A stretch of DNA of 64,000 bases from Myxocyprinus asiaticus (taxonomy: Eukaryota > Chordata > Actinopteri > Cypriniformes > Catostomidae), in assembly GCF_019703515.2 (NCBI RefSeq), contig NC_059372.1, positions 16,582,492-16,646,491 on the forward strand. The letters are read 5' to 3'. Both the position numbers and the translations under genes were made by a program. The notes below the pieces were generated by a model. It was given only the letters and a program-made list of their open reading frames with translations, made no database searches and was not told where the DNA came from. Positions 24,135-37,773 of the stretch are shown here, in pieces. The stretch's first letter is position 1. Every line of letters starts with the position of its first letter.

Positions 24135-25245
24135 TCTACCTTCCCAACCCTCTTACGGACATATTGGAGAAAGAATTGCTACTTTCTTAGATTTTTTATT
24201 CGGCAGACTTTTGACAACATGTAAACGTAATGCAACTGAAAAAGATATTAAGCAAACCTGGAAGGGGTTTCACATGTATAGTGTTCATATATACAACTTT
24301 ACGTGCTATAGTATGTGAGTGTATATTTTATTTCATATTTCACTTTTCATCATTTTAAACGTTTAGCTTTTTAAAAATGTAAAAATTTCACATTCTATCA
24401 ATTTATATTTCAAGAAATTGCATTTATAATAATATTACAAACTATTGTCACATTTGAAATTTCATACACATTTTTAACACAAAATATTCACTAAGTTGAA
24501 ACCTGATAATGAATATAGAATATCACATATAACATTTAAGCGCTACTATATCAAAAGTAAAAAAAATAAATAAATAAATAAAAAGAAAATACGTTTATAA
24601 TAATAATAATTCCTTACATATATATATATAGCGCTTTTCTAGGCACTCAAAGTGCTTTACATAGTATAGGGGGACTCTCCTCAACCACCACCAGTGTGCA
24701 GCAACCACCTGGATGATGCGACGGCAGCCATTGTGCACCAGTACGCTTACCACACACAAGCTATTGGTGGAGAGGAGAGAGTAGAGTGATACAGCCAATT
24801 AATGGATGGGAATTATTAGGAGGCCATGATTGAGAAGGGCCTATGGGGGAAATCTGGGATTTTTAATGACCACAGACAGTCAGGACCTCGGTTTAACGTC
24901 TCATCCGAAAGACGGATGGGCTTTGCGCAGATTTGTACCAAACCCCTGCATAGATGCTGCAAGATCCAATTTGTTAAATGTTTCAGTGTCTACAGTGTTT
25001 GTTGAAGTTAAATTATTTCATAATGTATGATGGCTCTTTTAAATGTTTAGATATTTACACATTTATTACACTTAATTCATTACTAAATTTTGTTACATGT
25101 TTGTTTATATACATAATTTGTATGATTTACAAGTATTGACATTGAGTTTACATTGATATGTGTAATAAGCACTACAGTGGTACTGTCTCTTTAAGAGTAC
25201 CGGCAGTTCCGTAAGAATTTACGGTTCATAGAAAAATTATGTTTT
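24135..25245. repeat. 1.1-kb insertion private to unit B
   Basis: Inserted at the (CTTT)n tract; collinearity with unit A resumes at TTTTTACCTCATCCATGCAATG. It is AT-rich and includes the dispersed repeat at 24620-24930. Clear terminal repeats were not found, so loss from unit A is an alternative. Confidence 0.65.
24620..24930 (+). repeat. Teleost interspersed repeat (AGCGCTTTTCTAGGCACTCA family)
   Basis: Words GCGCTTTTCTAGGCACTCAA, GTGCTTTACATAG, CACCTGGATGATGCGACGGC, GGAGGCCATGATTG, ACAGTCAGGACCTCGGTTTA and GTCTCATCCGAAAGACGG belong to a repeat I recall as widespread in fish genomes. The class is uncertain. Confidence 0.6.
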
Positions 25246-25491
25246 GTTTTTTTACCTCATCCATGCAATGTGCAATTAGAATTATTGTTTCTTTTTTACT
25301 TTTTAATCAACATCTGACTGTAAACAACAGAAAGGATATTAAAAGAGACTATTCAATGAAAATGGAGGGCGTGGATCTCATCTTTGAACACACATTACAC
25401 GCAAAAAGTCAAAGCAAACCTTCCAACAGACATTCAACAGGCGCTGTACACTGGTCTGTAGCCATGCTGTAAAACAAAGTCCATGGAAAAG

Positions 25492-25835
25492 TTTAAAGCT
25501 GAAGTATGTAACTTTTTCAGTGTAAAAATACTTTATTCCATCCCAGCTTAATATGCAAAGACAATTATAAGTAAGCCATTCATAGGTTCATTTTCTCGAA
25601 AACTGTAAAAACTGTCTTTGTGGTGCTATGAAAATTCCTGTTTGTTTTGAGCGACCTGCTCAGACCCGCCCCAACAATGTTAATTAACCAATGCCGTGAG
25701 TTGGGGGTGAGCCTATCTTTTTGATCAATGTCAGATGAGGGGCGTACTCAAAAATCTGTTCTGAAAATATTGTTTTATTTTTGCAATTCCATTATGTGGC
25801 GCTAGTGTCGCTGAAATTGCATACTTTAGCTTTAA
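25492..25835. mobile_element. Miniature TIR element (same) in unit B
   Basis: Inverted ends TTTAAAGCTGAAGTATGTAA and TTGCATACTTTAGCTTTAA, closer to perfect inverted repeats than in unit A. Non-coding. Confidence 0.72.
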
Positions 25836-28316
25836 GCAAAATCAGAGTTGACATTATTAAATGCAATGCAAATGTAACTATGCATATCATGGTTCAACTA
25901 AAGCTACGGTGACACCACAATCCATGACAACTCAGGACTTACTACAGCCAAATAAGGTGCATTTTCTTAGAGTGCGCACTCATGAGACACAGTATGCAGT
26001 GAAATGATCTCAGTGCTAAGTTCTTCTTCGCCACTACACAACTCAATCACTGGCAAGTGAAATTTTAATATTGACTAGACAGTGGCTAATAGCAGACATT
26101 GTTTATTAGCATAGAGCAGAATTTGGTCGCATATGTGGGTGATTTACTCGCAATGTAAATGACTGCTTCTTTACTTCCTTTCTTTTTGTCTTTCTTTGTC
26201 ATCTCACTTTTCATGCAGAATTGCATTACAGATGAATCATAAGGCTATCTGTAATCAGTAATTAGCTATCTGTATGAGTCAGGTGAGAGATCAGTGGCTC
26301 TGGTCAGAAGTGTGAAATGTACACTACTCTGGGTGGGTGAGTGAAGACCATGCCCTAGTGATCCATAAAGCTCAGTTTAACAACTGATCTAACTGGAGGC
26401 CAAAGGACATTGTGTTCTGTCATCAGTAATGTAGAGAGTCTGGAATATGGATTTTATCTAATTGAGGCTTTCATTTTCTACAACTACTATTGAGATCCGT
26501 CTTGTAGATGTTTCTTGTAGAAGTTCTTTCAAGTTATTCTTCTCCACAATTTTCTGAAATAAATTCAGCTCTTACCATTGAGAGTTCAGACTCAGTTCAT
26601 TATTTGTTTTGTATATAATTTCAGCCTGAAGTCTGCTATTTATTTATATAATTTATTTTTTAAGCTTCATACATTTTAAGAAATATAAGAGTAGGGTTTA
26701 AGAATCTCCTACTGACGTACTTATTGTTAGAAAGTTCTCTCAAGGATGTTCTATTAAGAATGATGCCATCATAATATTTGCACACTGAATTGCAATTGGT
26801 CTTTGGTTTTGCAGTTCTTTGCGTACTAAATTGTGACTGATCTTTTCATTCTTGTATCTATTTAACAATCTAGGTAGCTGCCTTTACACTGCAAAGATGG
26901 TATTAATTAGCATTCCCAGCCAACAAAAAGCAAGATGCTTGCTCAGTGTCACAACATGACCAATGCGGCTCTGATGCAGAATCTCATTCACACAGAACCA
27001 AAGCCTGCAACCTAAGCTTACCTAAAACTTTAACAATGATCTTTTGCTGACTTGCAGAAAAGGAAGCTGGTATTTCCTTTAGGAAATGCACATCTAAGGC
27101 CTGTAAACAAGAGACTTTATGAGTTTCATACATTATTTTTCAGGATATTAGAGAGGAGCAAAAGTGTTCAACCATCCAGACCTGTGAGTTACTGTAGAGG
27201 AATGATATGAGCGTTGAACACAGGCCTCATTCCAGCTTCTCTGTCTAGCTGTTAAACGCTCATTCCCTTTCTCTGTCTCCCTTTCTCATTTTTTCCCTCA
27301 ATGAGTGTGAGCACCACATTGTGCCTGTAATTACTCTGACAAAAAATGGAAAATAATCTCAGAAATAATACATTTCCCATCTCTCTCATATCACTTTCTC
27401 TGGAGGATAGGCAGTCTGCACAGAGACACACAGACAGCTCCACTTCCTGTTTTTTTAATTTTTATTTTTATTTTTTATTATTATTCCTGGAGGAAGCATT
27501 GGTAATTGTGCTTTTGGTACTAATGTATAACACATCCTTCAAAGAAGCAGCAGAGAAAGAACATAACATCTACTAGTGTGGAATTCTGAATATATGCATT
27601 ATGCACTGTACTAAGCAGTCTTACACATAATCAAATCAGAACTATGGAAAGGTTTGTAAATTTTTAGCCAGTTCCAGTTTTTTTGAGGTTTCCCCTGCCG
27701 CTGCAGTTTTAGATTTAATTGTGTGGCTATTATTAGCAGGAGCACAGAAAAAAGCTCCGGAGGGTTTAGATATTTGCGAGCTGCTACATGAAATTAGGTA
27801 GTAAGCAATCCCCGCACACTCATGTTTTATTGAGAGTACAAAGTATCCACTTCACCTCATGTCATAATAAGTAACGGCTGCAGGAAATCAGACAGTAAAC
27901 AGTATGCTCAGTGCAGAAGAGAGAGGAGCAGATAGATCTCATTTACAGTAATCCCACCAGCAATTCACACTGGAAAGATCACAAAAAACATGCTGTCTTT
28001 TTGCATGCTGTCTATTAAAATGAGCAACTAACACAGGTGTTAGCAAGTATAATTTCAGAGAATAGTGTAAAAAAAAAAAAAAAATTATTTTAAATTTGAA
28101 TTATTACTGTTTCATTCTGCTTTTTAAAGACTACAAATTAATTTTAAATTAATTGAAGTTTTTCTTCATGTTTATACATGTAACATTAATCTGATAGTGG
28201 GTAGAAAAGAAAGATATGTTGTCATCTTAATGCAAAGTAAATATTTTCCAGATAAAATTGTAATTCTTTCTTTTGAATTTAGTAAAATGGAAATATAAAA
28301 GCCAGTTTCTGTCACA

Positions 28317-29010
28317 CTTTGTAAGGAAGGACCCAAAATGCAGGAGGACGTTACACTAAGTTTTATAAAAAATAAAAATAAAAAACTCACAAGGGAGATA
28401 AACAAGAACAGAAAACTGAAAACTCAAAGAAACTAAGAAACTAAAAACCAACCAAGCAAACAGGGAACTGACCAACAGGAAAGCATGCAAAATAATCCAA
28501 CACCAGAACACAAGAGGAGTTTAAATAAGCAGACAAATGAAGGAGAACAGGTGAAACAGATAACAAGGTAAAAGGCAAACGAGAGGGCAGGGTATCACTC
28601 AAGACAGAAAAGCATGTGGCAATGAGGAACCAAGCAAAGCCATGTACTAACACATGACAAACACAGACAACTGACACGAGCACATGCCGCCAGGAAAACA
28701 CAAGCAATGCCAATAAAGCAATGCCAATAAAGCAATGCCATGCATTCTTACACAAACACCGGACTAGACAAAACCTGAGTGCCCACTGCAAAGTAAAAAA
28801 ACAATGCAATGCACTCCCAGCCACAAATAAGACATGAAATGTGTCAGAGCTCGATCACCTGATAATACAAACTACCAACAGATTGGCCAAACCCTGACAC
28901 AACATAGAACAAGGCAAGACAAACAGAGACAGTACTGGACAATCTGGGAGAGGAGATGGCCACGATCCCGCCATGACATGAAAGACCAAGACCAAAGTGG
29001 CAGGACGGTG
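28317..29010 (-). repeat. Unclassified interspersed repeat
   Basis: CA-rich on the plus strand (GGAAGGACCCAAAATGCAGG, AACAGGTGAAACAG, three tandem AATGCCAATAAAGC-like units near 28707-28738). The minus strand resembles the transcribed side of LTR-like fish repeats, but no pair of LTRs or target duplication is visible. The 127-codon minus-strand frame has no recognisable domain. Confidence 0.4.
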
Positions 29011-29276
29011 ACTTTCTTTCTTTTTTTTTTTTTTTAAATCAAGCACAGTATAAATTAGTCTTTATACATAAAAATATATAACTGCATTTTTTAGCAAGGG
29101 GGTTTCATTGCAAAGGGATCATCATATTTGGGATTTCTTGGGATTAGAAAGTTTTAAAACCCCTGTTCTAGACCACGTCTAATTACCAAAACGAAACCTA
29201 AAACAAAACATTTTTTTTTTTAATGTTTCATCAGCTGGATATGTGACACTGAGCTTTTGCTACCCTGACTATGGTA

Positions 29277-29822
29277 CACTATATGGCCAAAGGTGTACAC
29301 CCCTTTTCTAATTCATGGGTTTGGCAATTTCAGATACACTTATTGCTAACAGGTGCATAAAATCAAGCATACAGTCATACAGTCTCTTTAGACAAACATT
29401 TTCAGTAGAATGGAGTGTGTTAAAGAGCTCAGTCACATTTAGTGTGGCACTGTTATATGATGCCACCAGTAAAATGGTTTACTGAGTCTGGTGTGGAAGA
29501 ACTTGACTAGCCTGCTCAAGTCCCAGACCTGAACCCCACTGAACACCTTTGGGATGAATTGGTATGCCGACTACAAGTGAGGACCCATCGACCAACATCG
29601 GTGCCTGATCTCACTGCAGCTCTTGTGTCGGAATGGGGGAAAATCCCCACAGCATGTTCCAACATCTAGTGGAAAGTTTTCCCAGAATAGTGAAAGCTGT
29701 TGTAGTAGTAAAGAGAGGACCAACTCCCTGTTAATGGCCATGGTTTTGAAATTAAATGTTTAACAAGCACAAACTGTGTGGGTGTGCTGTTCAGGTGTCC
29801 ACATACTTTTGACCATGTAGTG
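29277..29822 (+). mobile_element. Tc1-like element, internally deleted
   Basis: Inverted ends CACTATATGGCCAAAGGTGT and ACATACTTTTGACCATGTAG, with TA at both borders. The 5' untranslated and N-terminal relic (GAGTGTGTTAAAGAGCTCAG) joins near 29465 directly to the C-terminal transposase relic (GTGGAAGAACTTGAC, GAACCCCACTGAACACCTTT). About two thirds of the transposase is gone. Confidence 0.88.
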
Positions 29823-30767
29823 TATGCACACTGATATTGTTCAGTGAATTTTGGAAAAAGGACACAAAATGTTTTTTCTAATAAGTTTGATTATAAAAAC
29901 ATTCATGCACCATCTGCGTAATATTAGCATAAAAGTGCAGCATGTTACAAATACATGCATACACACACCCTCGTACCCACGTCTTGCTTTAATGCTGGTC
30001 CTCTGAGATCTAGAAAATGGTCTAAGAGCATTTTGCAAAACAGTCGAGAGAAATGAATTTGGCTCCCAGTGAGAGGTGCTGGACAGGGTGAGAGAGGCAA
30101 GTTTGAAGAATGAGGCCAATGTAGCACCCACCGCACAGACACAGCCTCCCGAGCCACATCGACCAATGCTTTGATGCCAGCCTATTCGGTGATTTATTCA
30201 TGCATGCCTGCGTGCTCTTCAAAAGCTTTAATTAAAGCTGGCTACAGCAGTGTCATTCCTCAGCAGATAGAGAACAGCCCAGCAGACGTGCTCAGTAACA
30301 CTCTGAACCGCTGAATGGAGATCAGACAGACAGTAGAAACAGTGATGTCATAACTACATCTATCTGTTGCAGTCTCTCTCTGTCTGCATCTGTCCCTCTC
30401 TCAGGTCTGAATATCTGCTGTCCCATCAGTGACAGTTGTTAGGCTGAACTCTCCATCTGCGTAGCTGTTTCAGCATAGATAAAAGCACACAGGCCCCTCC
30501 CCTCCGACATCTCTTTTCCTATCTCATAGGTCTCGGAGGGACAGACACTGCGCAAATCACCATAATTTATATTGTTTTTAAATTGTCTCTGCTTTTTCTC
30601 ATCGTGATAACCGTGCATAGAACATCTGTTTTAAGCTGGATGGGATGGGCATCAGTTCTCAGGCAATCAGATATGGAGAGAAAGAGAGAGAGAGAGAGAG
30701 AGAGGGAGAATGCTTAAACTCACCTGCCAGAGAGGTCAGACTCAGCCTTTTACTGTGTAACATTGTT

Positions 30768-30915
30768 CTTGTCGCTCAACTGGTACAGCATGGCACTGGC
30801 AACACCAAGTTCATGGGATCAATTCTCAGTGAACACACACATACTACTTAAATGTATACTTTGAAAGCACTGCAATTCACTTTGGATAAAAACATCTGTC
30901 AAATTCATATATGTA
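30768..30915 (+). mobile_element. DANA-like tRNA-derived SINE, degenerate
   Basis: TCGCTCAACTGGTACAGCATGG (A-box region) and CATGGGATCAATTCTCAG (B-box region) form a tRNA-like head, followed by AATGTATACTTTGAAAGCAC and the tail CACTTTGGATAAAAACATCT. CpG-type decay is evident. Confidence 0.7.
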
Positions 30916-32435
30916 TTGGAACATTCCCTTATCAGCATTCATTTGTGTTTAAATAAATGCGGCCAAAGAAACAGCATACTTTAATGAACAAACCTGCACA
31001 GTTGAGAATGTATACATGTATGTGTGTTGCACATGTATGTGTCGTATAAGGTTGAGCACAAAAGAGGCAGATTCAGAGAGTGAAACATCAAGAGACAGTA
31101 AGGGAGATGAATGTGAGCGCTAAATTTCAGTCTCAGGGTTGTGGGAGATTTACATTTAAAATAGTTTTATGCATACTGTACATCATTTCCTGATGGTTCT
31201 GTTGGCTCATCTGAACATCATCAAACTCGCATTGTGCTCTGATTGGCTCTTGTAAAGTGCTCCTCTCACTCACATACAGGCCACCAGCAAAAGATCTTAA
31301 AAATACAATGCTGCAGCTCTCTTCAGATGTTTTCGTAATTAACATGGCTTCAAATCGTCATTTTTGTATGTAGTTTTTCTGTTGCTAAACTGCTTTGTTA
31401 AGTCACGGGTATGTGTTGACATCAAGGTTTTGTGTGTTGCCCACGATTGTCTATATGTACGTGTATGGGTCATGGGGGTGCTTTCCACAGATATTAAAAT
31501 TAATTTAGATATTATAGAAATTGTTTGTCATTCTTATCTCGTTTACTTGATATCAGTGTCTATGTTTTATTTAGTTATTTTGATATGGTAGCCTGTACGG
31601 CTCTAGAAATTACTGAAATAATTTGGCAAAGTGATATAGAACCGTAACGAGGTCAAGACCTGGAACTACTTCATAGCCGTGCGTTTCCTTATAAATAATT
31701 ACACACCTTGGAATGTCCGCCAACCAATCAGAATCAAGCATTCAACAGCCCCCTGGTATAGTATATATACAGTGTTTTTTTAAACATTTCAGTATCCAGG
31801 AGTTAGATTACAAGTTAATGATGGCCGCATATTTTCACCTAGCAGTAAATAGACAATCGAGAACAGAAATCAGGGTCACCTAACGAGTTAATCATAGCAT
31901 CAGTAGGCTGCTTAAACACTTTTTGCTAGGATTATTATCGTGTAAAATTGACAAAACATAGATACTGTCATTATTACTTATATATACATATATATAAACA
32001 GCATATTAAAGATAGTTAACTTACTGTGCTAAAGTCACCAAATAAGAATTTGTTCGCAAAGATGACCCTCAAACGATTGTGCTCCAAAAACATTCTATAT
32101 ACATTTGACCCCAGAAAGTTGTATAATTTGCACACTGTAGCAGTCTGCCTGGGCATAAAATTGAATCCTGAACCCATAAACAAGACTCTATCCAATGTGT
32201 AGATTGAAGCCGAAATCGCTCTCTTTTTTTATTTCATCTTCAGACCCAGAGAAACAGATTCTCACAAGCTATGAAGTGAATGTGAAGGAATGTGTGTGTA
32301 AAAAGAGTTAGGCTAAAAATTAATACATTAAATATTTATAACATTGTTTTATACCCATAGTACTTCAATCAAAGTCCTAATGGGCTCAGGTCAGGTAGCA
32401 GACCGCTATAACCAGCCCCTTAACCATGCATGACA

Positions 32436-32725
32436 ACTGTGTGTGTGTGGGCGGATTTGGGTGGTTTACAAGGGAATTTTTTTTAGGTTACAAACTGGTA
32501 ATTACAAGGGTATTATGCTATAAATGTGGTTTATGAGGACATTTCTAGTGTCCCCACTATTCAAAACACTTAAAAATCATACTAAACGATGTTTTTTTTT
32601 TTTTTTATGTAAAAATGCAGAAAGCTTTTTGTGAGGTTTAGGGGTAGAATCTTTAGTTCGTACAGTATGAAAATTATTATGTCTATGGAAAGTCCTCATA
32701 AGGATAGCCGCAACAACATGTGTGT
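32436..32725. repeat. Cyprinid interspersed repeat ending in TG tract
   Basis: GAGGACATTTCTAGTGTCCC, GTGAGGTTTAGGGGTAGA, GTACAGTATGAAAATTATTA, GTCTATGGAAAGTCC and a terminal TGTGTGTG resemble a repeat often attached to TG microsatellites in cyprinids. Confidence 0.5.
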
Positions 32726-33147
32726 GTAGATGTGATACATCACTCAACCTGCGGCCATGACATGGGGGTATGATATGCTGAATGTTGATTCAGTAGAGAT
32801 TGACAGGCTGCTATCTGTGTGTGGTGTTCATTGGTTCTGGATAGTGTGTGTGTGGTTTATTTTATATTTGGTGTGTGTTTGTTCTGTTTTTTTTAAATTC
32901 ACACTTATCACTTAATTCTCACTTAGACTTGCATTCGAATACGCCTGTTCTTGTAGTACACATTATATGTCTGCATGAATGACTCCATGTATGTGTGTAT
33001 CTGTGTTCATGTTTGTATACGTGTTGGCTGGTTGGTTGTAGCCGGCCGTTAGAAGCGGTGTCTGAAAACCTGATGGGTAATTGATAACAGCACATGCTCA
33101 CTCCTTCCTGTGGAGCTTGGCTTCAGCCTGCTTACCTCCCTGATCTT

Positions 33148-33270
<123 letters not shown>

Positions 33271-34030
33271 ATGTCTGTTTGAAAACTAAGAGAGCTGCTT
33301 TACTGTCTCCTGCCTAGAATATTCCCTTTCCCACTGCACACACTAAAGCCCATTTTACAATAGGTACATTTACTACTATTTTTCATTGTTTTCACACATG
33401 AGGATCTATAGTTCCTCTTAGCCATTTAAAGGGACTCTTTGATGCATACTCTGGGGTACGTACTTTTTGGGAAAAGAGGGACTGTGGGAGGTGCTGCAAC
33501 CTGATTGATCAAACACGTTTGACACAAAGCTTTTATAACTGTGAAGAGTCAACAGCCGCCATGAGTAAACAAACTTGTAGCTATGAGCCTGCTACTCATA
33601 GGATTGCAATTCCCTTAACAGAAATACCATAAAATCAACAAAATATACAAAGAGTCTTTGAAATATTATGTGTTTGTGAGGGGTAAGCAGAGCTGCTGCG
33701 TGACTTCAATGGGAGATGCGGTTTGAGTTTTCATCTCATCTGTACTGTGTGACTATACTGAAAATAAAGTAATATCGCGAGTGCGCAATTTGAAATCTAT
33801 TATAAACTTAACATTATGAAACCTAATTTACGTGATAAAAGTGTTGTGTGCATGGTTAAATTGTATCAAGACATCTTTGGGTGAGTAGTTCAATACAGTA
33901 TTTTATGTGGGGTCATAAAAGCCTTTATTGTAAAAGACTGTGTTGATAAATAGGTTTATAGTGCATTTTCAACATGTTTTCTGCTGAGTTCAGCATGTGC
34001 TTCTTGGTTTAAATAAAGTAATATCTTTTT

Positions 34031-34083
34031 TAAGTCGCTTTGGATAAAAGCGTCTGCCAAATGAATAAATGTAAATGTAAATA
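34031..34083 (+). mobile_element. SINE 3' tail fragment
   Basis: TAAGTCGCTTTGGATAAAAG CGTCTGCC with tandem AAATGT units: the 3' end of DANA-type SINEs without the tRNA head. Confidence 0.6.
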
Positions 34084-34356
34084 GGCTGAGCACCTCATCG
34101 CTCCTCTCACTGCAACTTCATGGACTAGTTTCACAAACTAGTCGACTACAAATAACTAACTAACTGCTAGAACTCCTGTGTGAACTTGATGGGAACTGAC
34201 TTCATACACCCACTACAAATCACCTTGGGACCATTTGGGTAGAATTAATTACAAAATGGTTTAGAAGAGTGAAGTTTACTTTTGAGAAAAGGCCTAGACT
34301 GATTAGTTTGCAGATTCTACTTAGTTTGATATTGTGTTATCTAATGCAATGAAATT

Positions 34357-34521
<165 letters not shown>

Positions 34522-35041
34522 CTTAAGTGTCCAAAATAATTATACTGTATATAATAATAATATTAATTATTATTATTATTATTATTATTTATTTATTTTA
34601 TTTTATTTTTTGTGGCCACTGCAAAGTCAAGATTCAAAGGAGTCTGGATATCATGGCCAACCTTCCTTCATCCTGCGAAGGATTTTTATTTTATTTTTAT
34701 TTTTTTGTTAGTTGTTAGTGGGCTTTTTATTGTATATTTTAAATAGAAAAGGGTAGTTTTTGCACCTTTTATTAATCTGAATTCTCTTTGATAAATTTTT
34801 CTCACATTAATTCAGAACATAATAGAATGTGTTGTTTGATGTTTTAGTGCAGATCTCAAACTGTGCTAGGGAATTTAGGGACTTTTATTGATACAATAGT
34901 GGAGACAGTAAAGGAAAGTATAAGAAGAAAATGAACTAGAAAGCAAACCGGATTTAGAAACATTGACGTGGATGAAGATGTTTATTGGCTACTGATGCCA
35001 TTATAGAAATATAATTTTACTGAGGGGATTACTGAGAAAAA

Positions 35042-36385
35042 CCTTGTGTCCCAATCCGGACCCTATCCGCCCTAAACAGTACCCGAGATAAGAATTAAGG
35101 TGTCCCAAACCATAGTATGTGGAAATGAGTGTCCCAAAGTTGCCCGGATGGTCTACTATTTCCGGTAATTTTTTTGTAGTGTGGATCCATGAACACTCTT
35201 TCGGCTTATATTGCCCACAATCCCTTGCTTAAAGGAAGAGGAGTTTAACCGTTCGCATCATAACTTTAAAACTGTCATACTTGAAAAAGTATAAACATGG
35301 CAGTGAGACCAACGGCGCATCATCTCTTCATTATGTTTTTACAACATAAAACAACATTAAACATAATGTAAGTTTGGTTAAACACTGTGAAGAAAAACTA
35401 CTTTGTTCTTGCTTTAGGACAAAGACGCTGATCGGCTCATTAAATTGTTAGCGAACAAGCAGCTTCATTTACATTGATCAGAAAAGGTATGAATGATTAA
35501 TAATCCTCATTTTGATATCATGCATTCTTTTATATTCATCTACTGTATTTGTACTGCTAATTTTAGATGCTCTTATATGGTGGATGTTGGATGTTTCGTA
35601 AGAGCTTTTTTTTTTAAAATAATCTCGAAGGAAAAGTGTCAGCACCATATCGATTAAAAACAGGGATATTTCAAACAGAATATGAACCAAATAAACACAA
35701 TTGTCTGTTCTCATTTTATTTTTGTCATTTATTGTATCACTGAAATATAGTGAAGGTCAGATTTTTTTCAAGAGACTGTTGTAATGATGTAAACCGTATG
35801 TAACTCTGCCAAAGGAAAAATAAAAACAATAAATAAAGCAATCCAGCACTTTAAATATACAGTAACTCTCATTAGTGTTACAGTATATTTAATCTACAAC
35901 ACATTTTAAACATCACACATTGAATAGAGATAACATTAGGAAAAGAGACAAGTTTGATTTGCATTAACTACACATTATTACATGCATCATTATATAAAAA
36001 AATCAGCTCTTCTCCACACGAAACACCCTGCAACAGATCTTCAGCGATGCACTGTTTCTTCTCCAATAAGGTAGAAATCATTGTAGGGTATCGCAAATGA
36101 AATGCAATGAAGAATGATAAATGGGTGATATTAAAAATGAAACGAGGTATGTGCAGGTCATGATAACTGTAACAGGATGATTGACAGGTCGGAGTATGGT
36201 GACAGGATACACGTAACAATGCGACAGAAGGGTCGTTTGTTTCAAGGTGTGATTTAATGACATGATAGTATGTCCCAATACTTGCACATTTTTTGATACA
36301 CACTAAAAAGTAGTCACTTTTCCATTACAAAAACAGTTCACACTTTAAAGACATAGCATAAGTAGACTAACTGGGATGCAGCAAA
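35042..36385. mobile_element. Candidate 1.3-kb TIR element
   Basis: Left TTGTGTCCCAATCCGGAC and right AGTCTACTT/ACTGGGATGCAGC ends are imperfect inverted relatives; TCCCAAA words recur inward. No transposase recognised and no clear target duplication. Confidence 0.45.
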
Positions 36386-36599
36386 AGTGAGTTGTGTCCA
36401 ACCGGTCATGTGATCGCAACATGGCTTCCACCCTTTGGGAATGACTCAACCTTATGTAGAATTAAACAGATTTTTCTTATCCAATGATATGATTGGAGAT
36501 CTTATGTGAGTGTTCCCCATTTTAAACATTTGTCAAAAGTACTGTTCATTTCTTTAATCACCACGTCGTTTTGAAATCTGAAACACAACCATACAGCAG

Positions 36600-36960
36600 T
36601 TATTTTATTGCTAGCCTCTTTCTCAACTGCCTAGGCCTCTGCTCGGCCAGTCATTTTGAATGATGATTAAACTAAATATGTGGATGCTATTAGCTTTGGT
36701 AAATGAAGGTTCTCTTGAGAATCTGGATGAGCCTGTGTGCAGACTGAAGGCCAAAGCTGATTATCCTCTCGGCCAACCTGGTGAGACTGAATCACAGTGA
36801 GTTGTTCTGAATAAAGGCGAGCTACATTTCCATATTAATCTGTCACGTTTAGGCCTCTGAGACACATGGCCTCCTGTCATGTTGCCTTGATAACAGAGAA
36901 GTTGGCATTTCACTGCAGCATATAAATATGTATAATTCTGATAAGTATAATTGAATGGCT
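36600..36960. other. Non-repeat intronic block, possible conserved element
   Basis: Balanced composition, no transposon ends, many homeobox-like TAAT/ATTA words. Candidate regulatory sequence from composition only. Confidence 0.2.
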
Positions 36961-37294
36961 TATGTACACAGAGGGTGAGAAAGAAATCTTACAGGCCATA
37001 CTCACGGTCTCTCTTGCACCCCAGAATATGACCATGAATGGCAGAGGAATGCCTCTGTACTCTCTATCAACTGGCTAAAATTGAAAAGTGGTGCATTAGT
37101 TTTTAAGTGGAAAAAAGGAACAGCAAGTAACTTGTGCACTGCACTGATAAGTAAGGTGTTGAGACCTTTGACCTACGAGCCTTACCCCTATTCCACAAGC
37201 TTTCCAGGCAATGGGATGACCCTCAACTCTATGAATTGTCTGCCTTATTCATTCTTATTATTTTTTTCCTAAGACAAGGAATCATTTTAAGATG

Positions 37295-37298
<4 letters not shown>

Positions 37299-37355
<57 letters not shown>
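37299..37355. repeat. (GT)n microsatellite
   Basis: About 57 bp of uninterrupted GT. Confidence 0.97.
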
Positions 37356-37358
<3 letters not shown>

Positions 37359-37773
37359 TGTGATGTGGTTGAAATCTGATTAGGTTATTGTAACTCTTAA
37401 TGTCTACAGAGAGTTTCCTCCAGCGTCTTCTTTTCCACTTTGTTGTCATTGTGTCTCAGGCTCAATCCCACAGCAGGCACAAGAGCTAGCAGATTAATGA
37501 CTTAAACAGTGTCGACATGGTCCCAGACTCACAGAGAGAGAATGAATGTGTTGCAGCAGGAAGTCTTTCAGAATGACATTCAGACAGAAGAGACCAGCGA
37601 GTTGAATGGAGGTAGCATCAGGGAATGAGTGCTCCTAAAAGATGACATGATATAATGGGAAACAAAGAGATAGGAGATGGGATTAGAAGCAGAATTAATT
37701 AGCGTTAAGGTCAACAGATGACAAATTGTGGTTTAAAAAAAAAGGGGGAGTGAAAGAGAGATGGACAAACATA

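Larger units (their letters stand above)
22124..27682. repeat. Tandem segmental duplication, unit B
   Basis: Second unit, directly abutting A. It lacks the hAT but has about 1.1 kb of extra sequence at about 24135-25245, a replaced block at 22335-22597, and a 33-bp addition near 26324-26356. The junction with A falls between CCAGTTTT and GCACTGCACTG. Confidence 0.92.

Noticed and set aside
28441..28824. 127-codon hydrophobic minus-strand frame
   Set aside because: Lies in an interspersed repeat with CA bias; the hydrophobicity is produced by the complementary TG/TTG-rich sequence.
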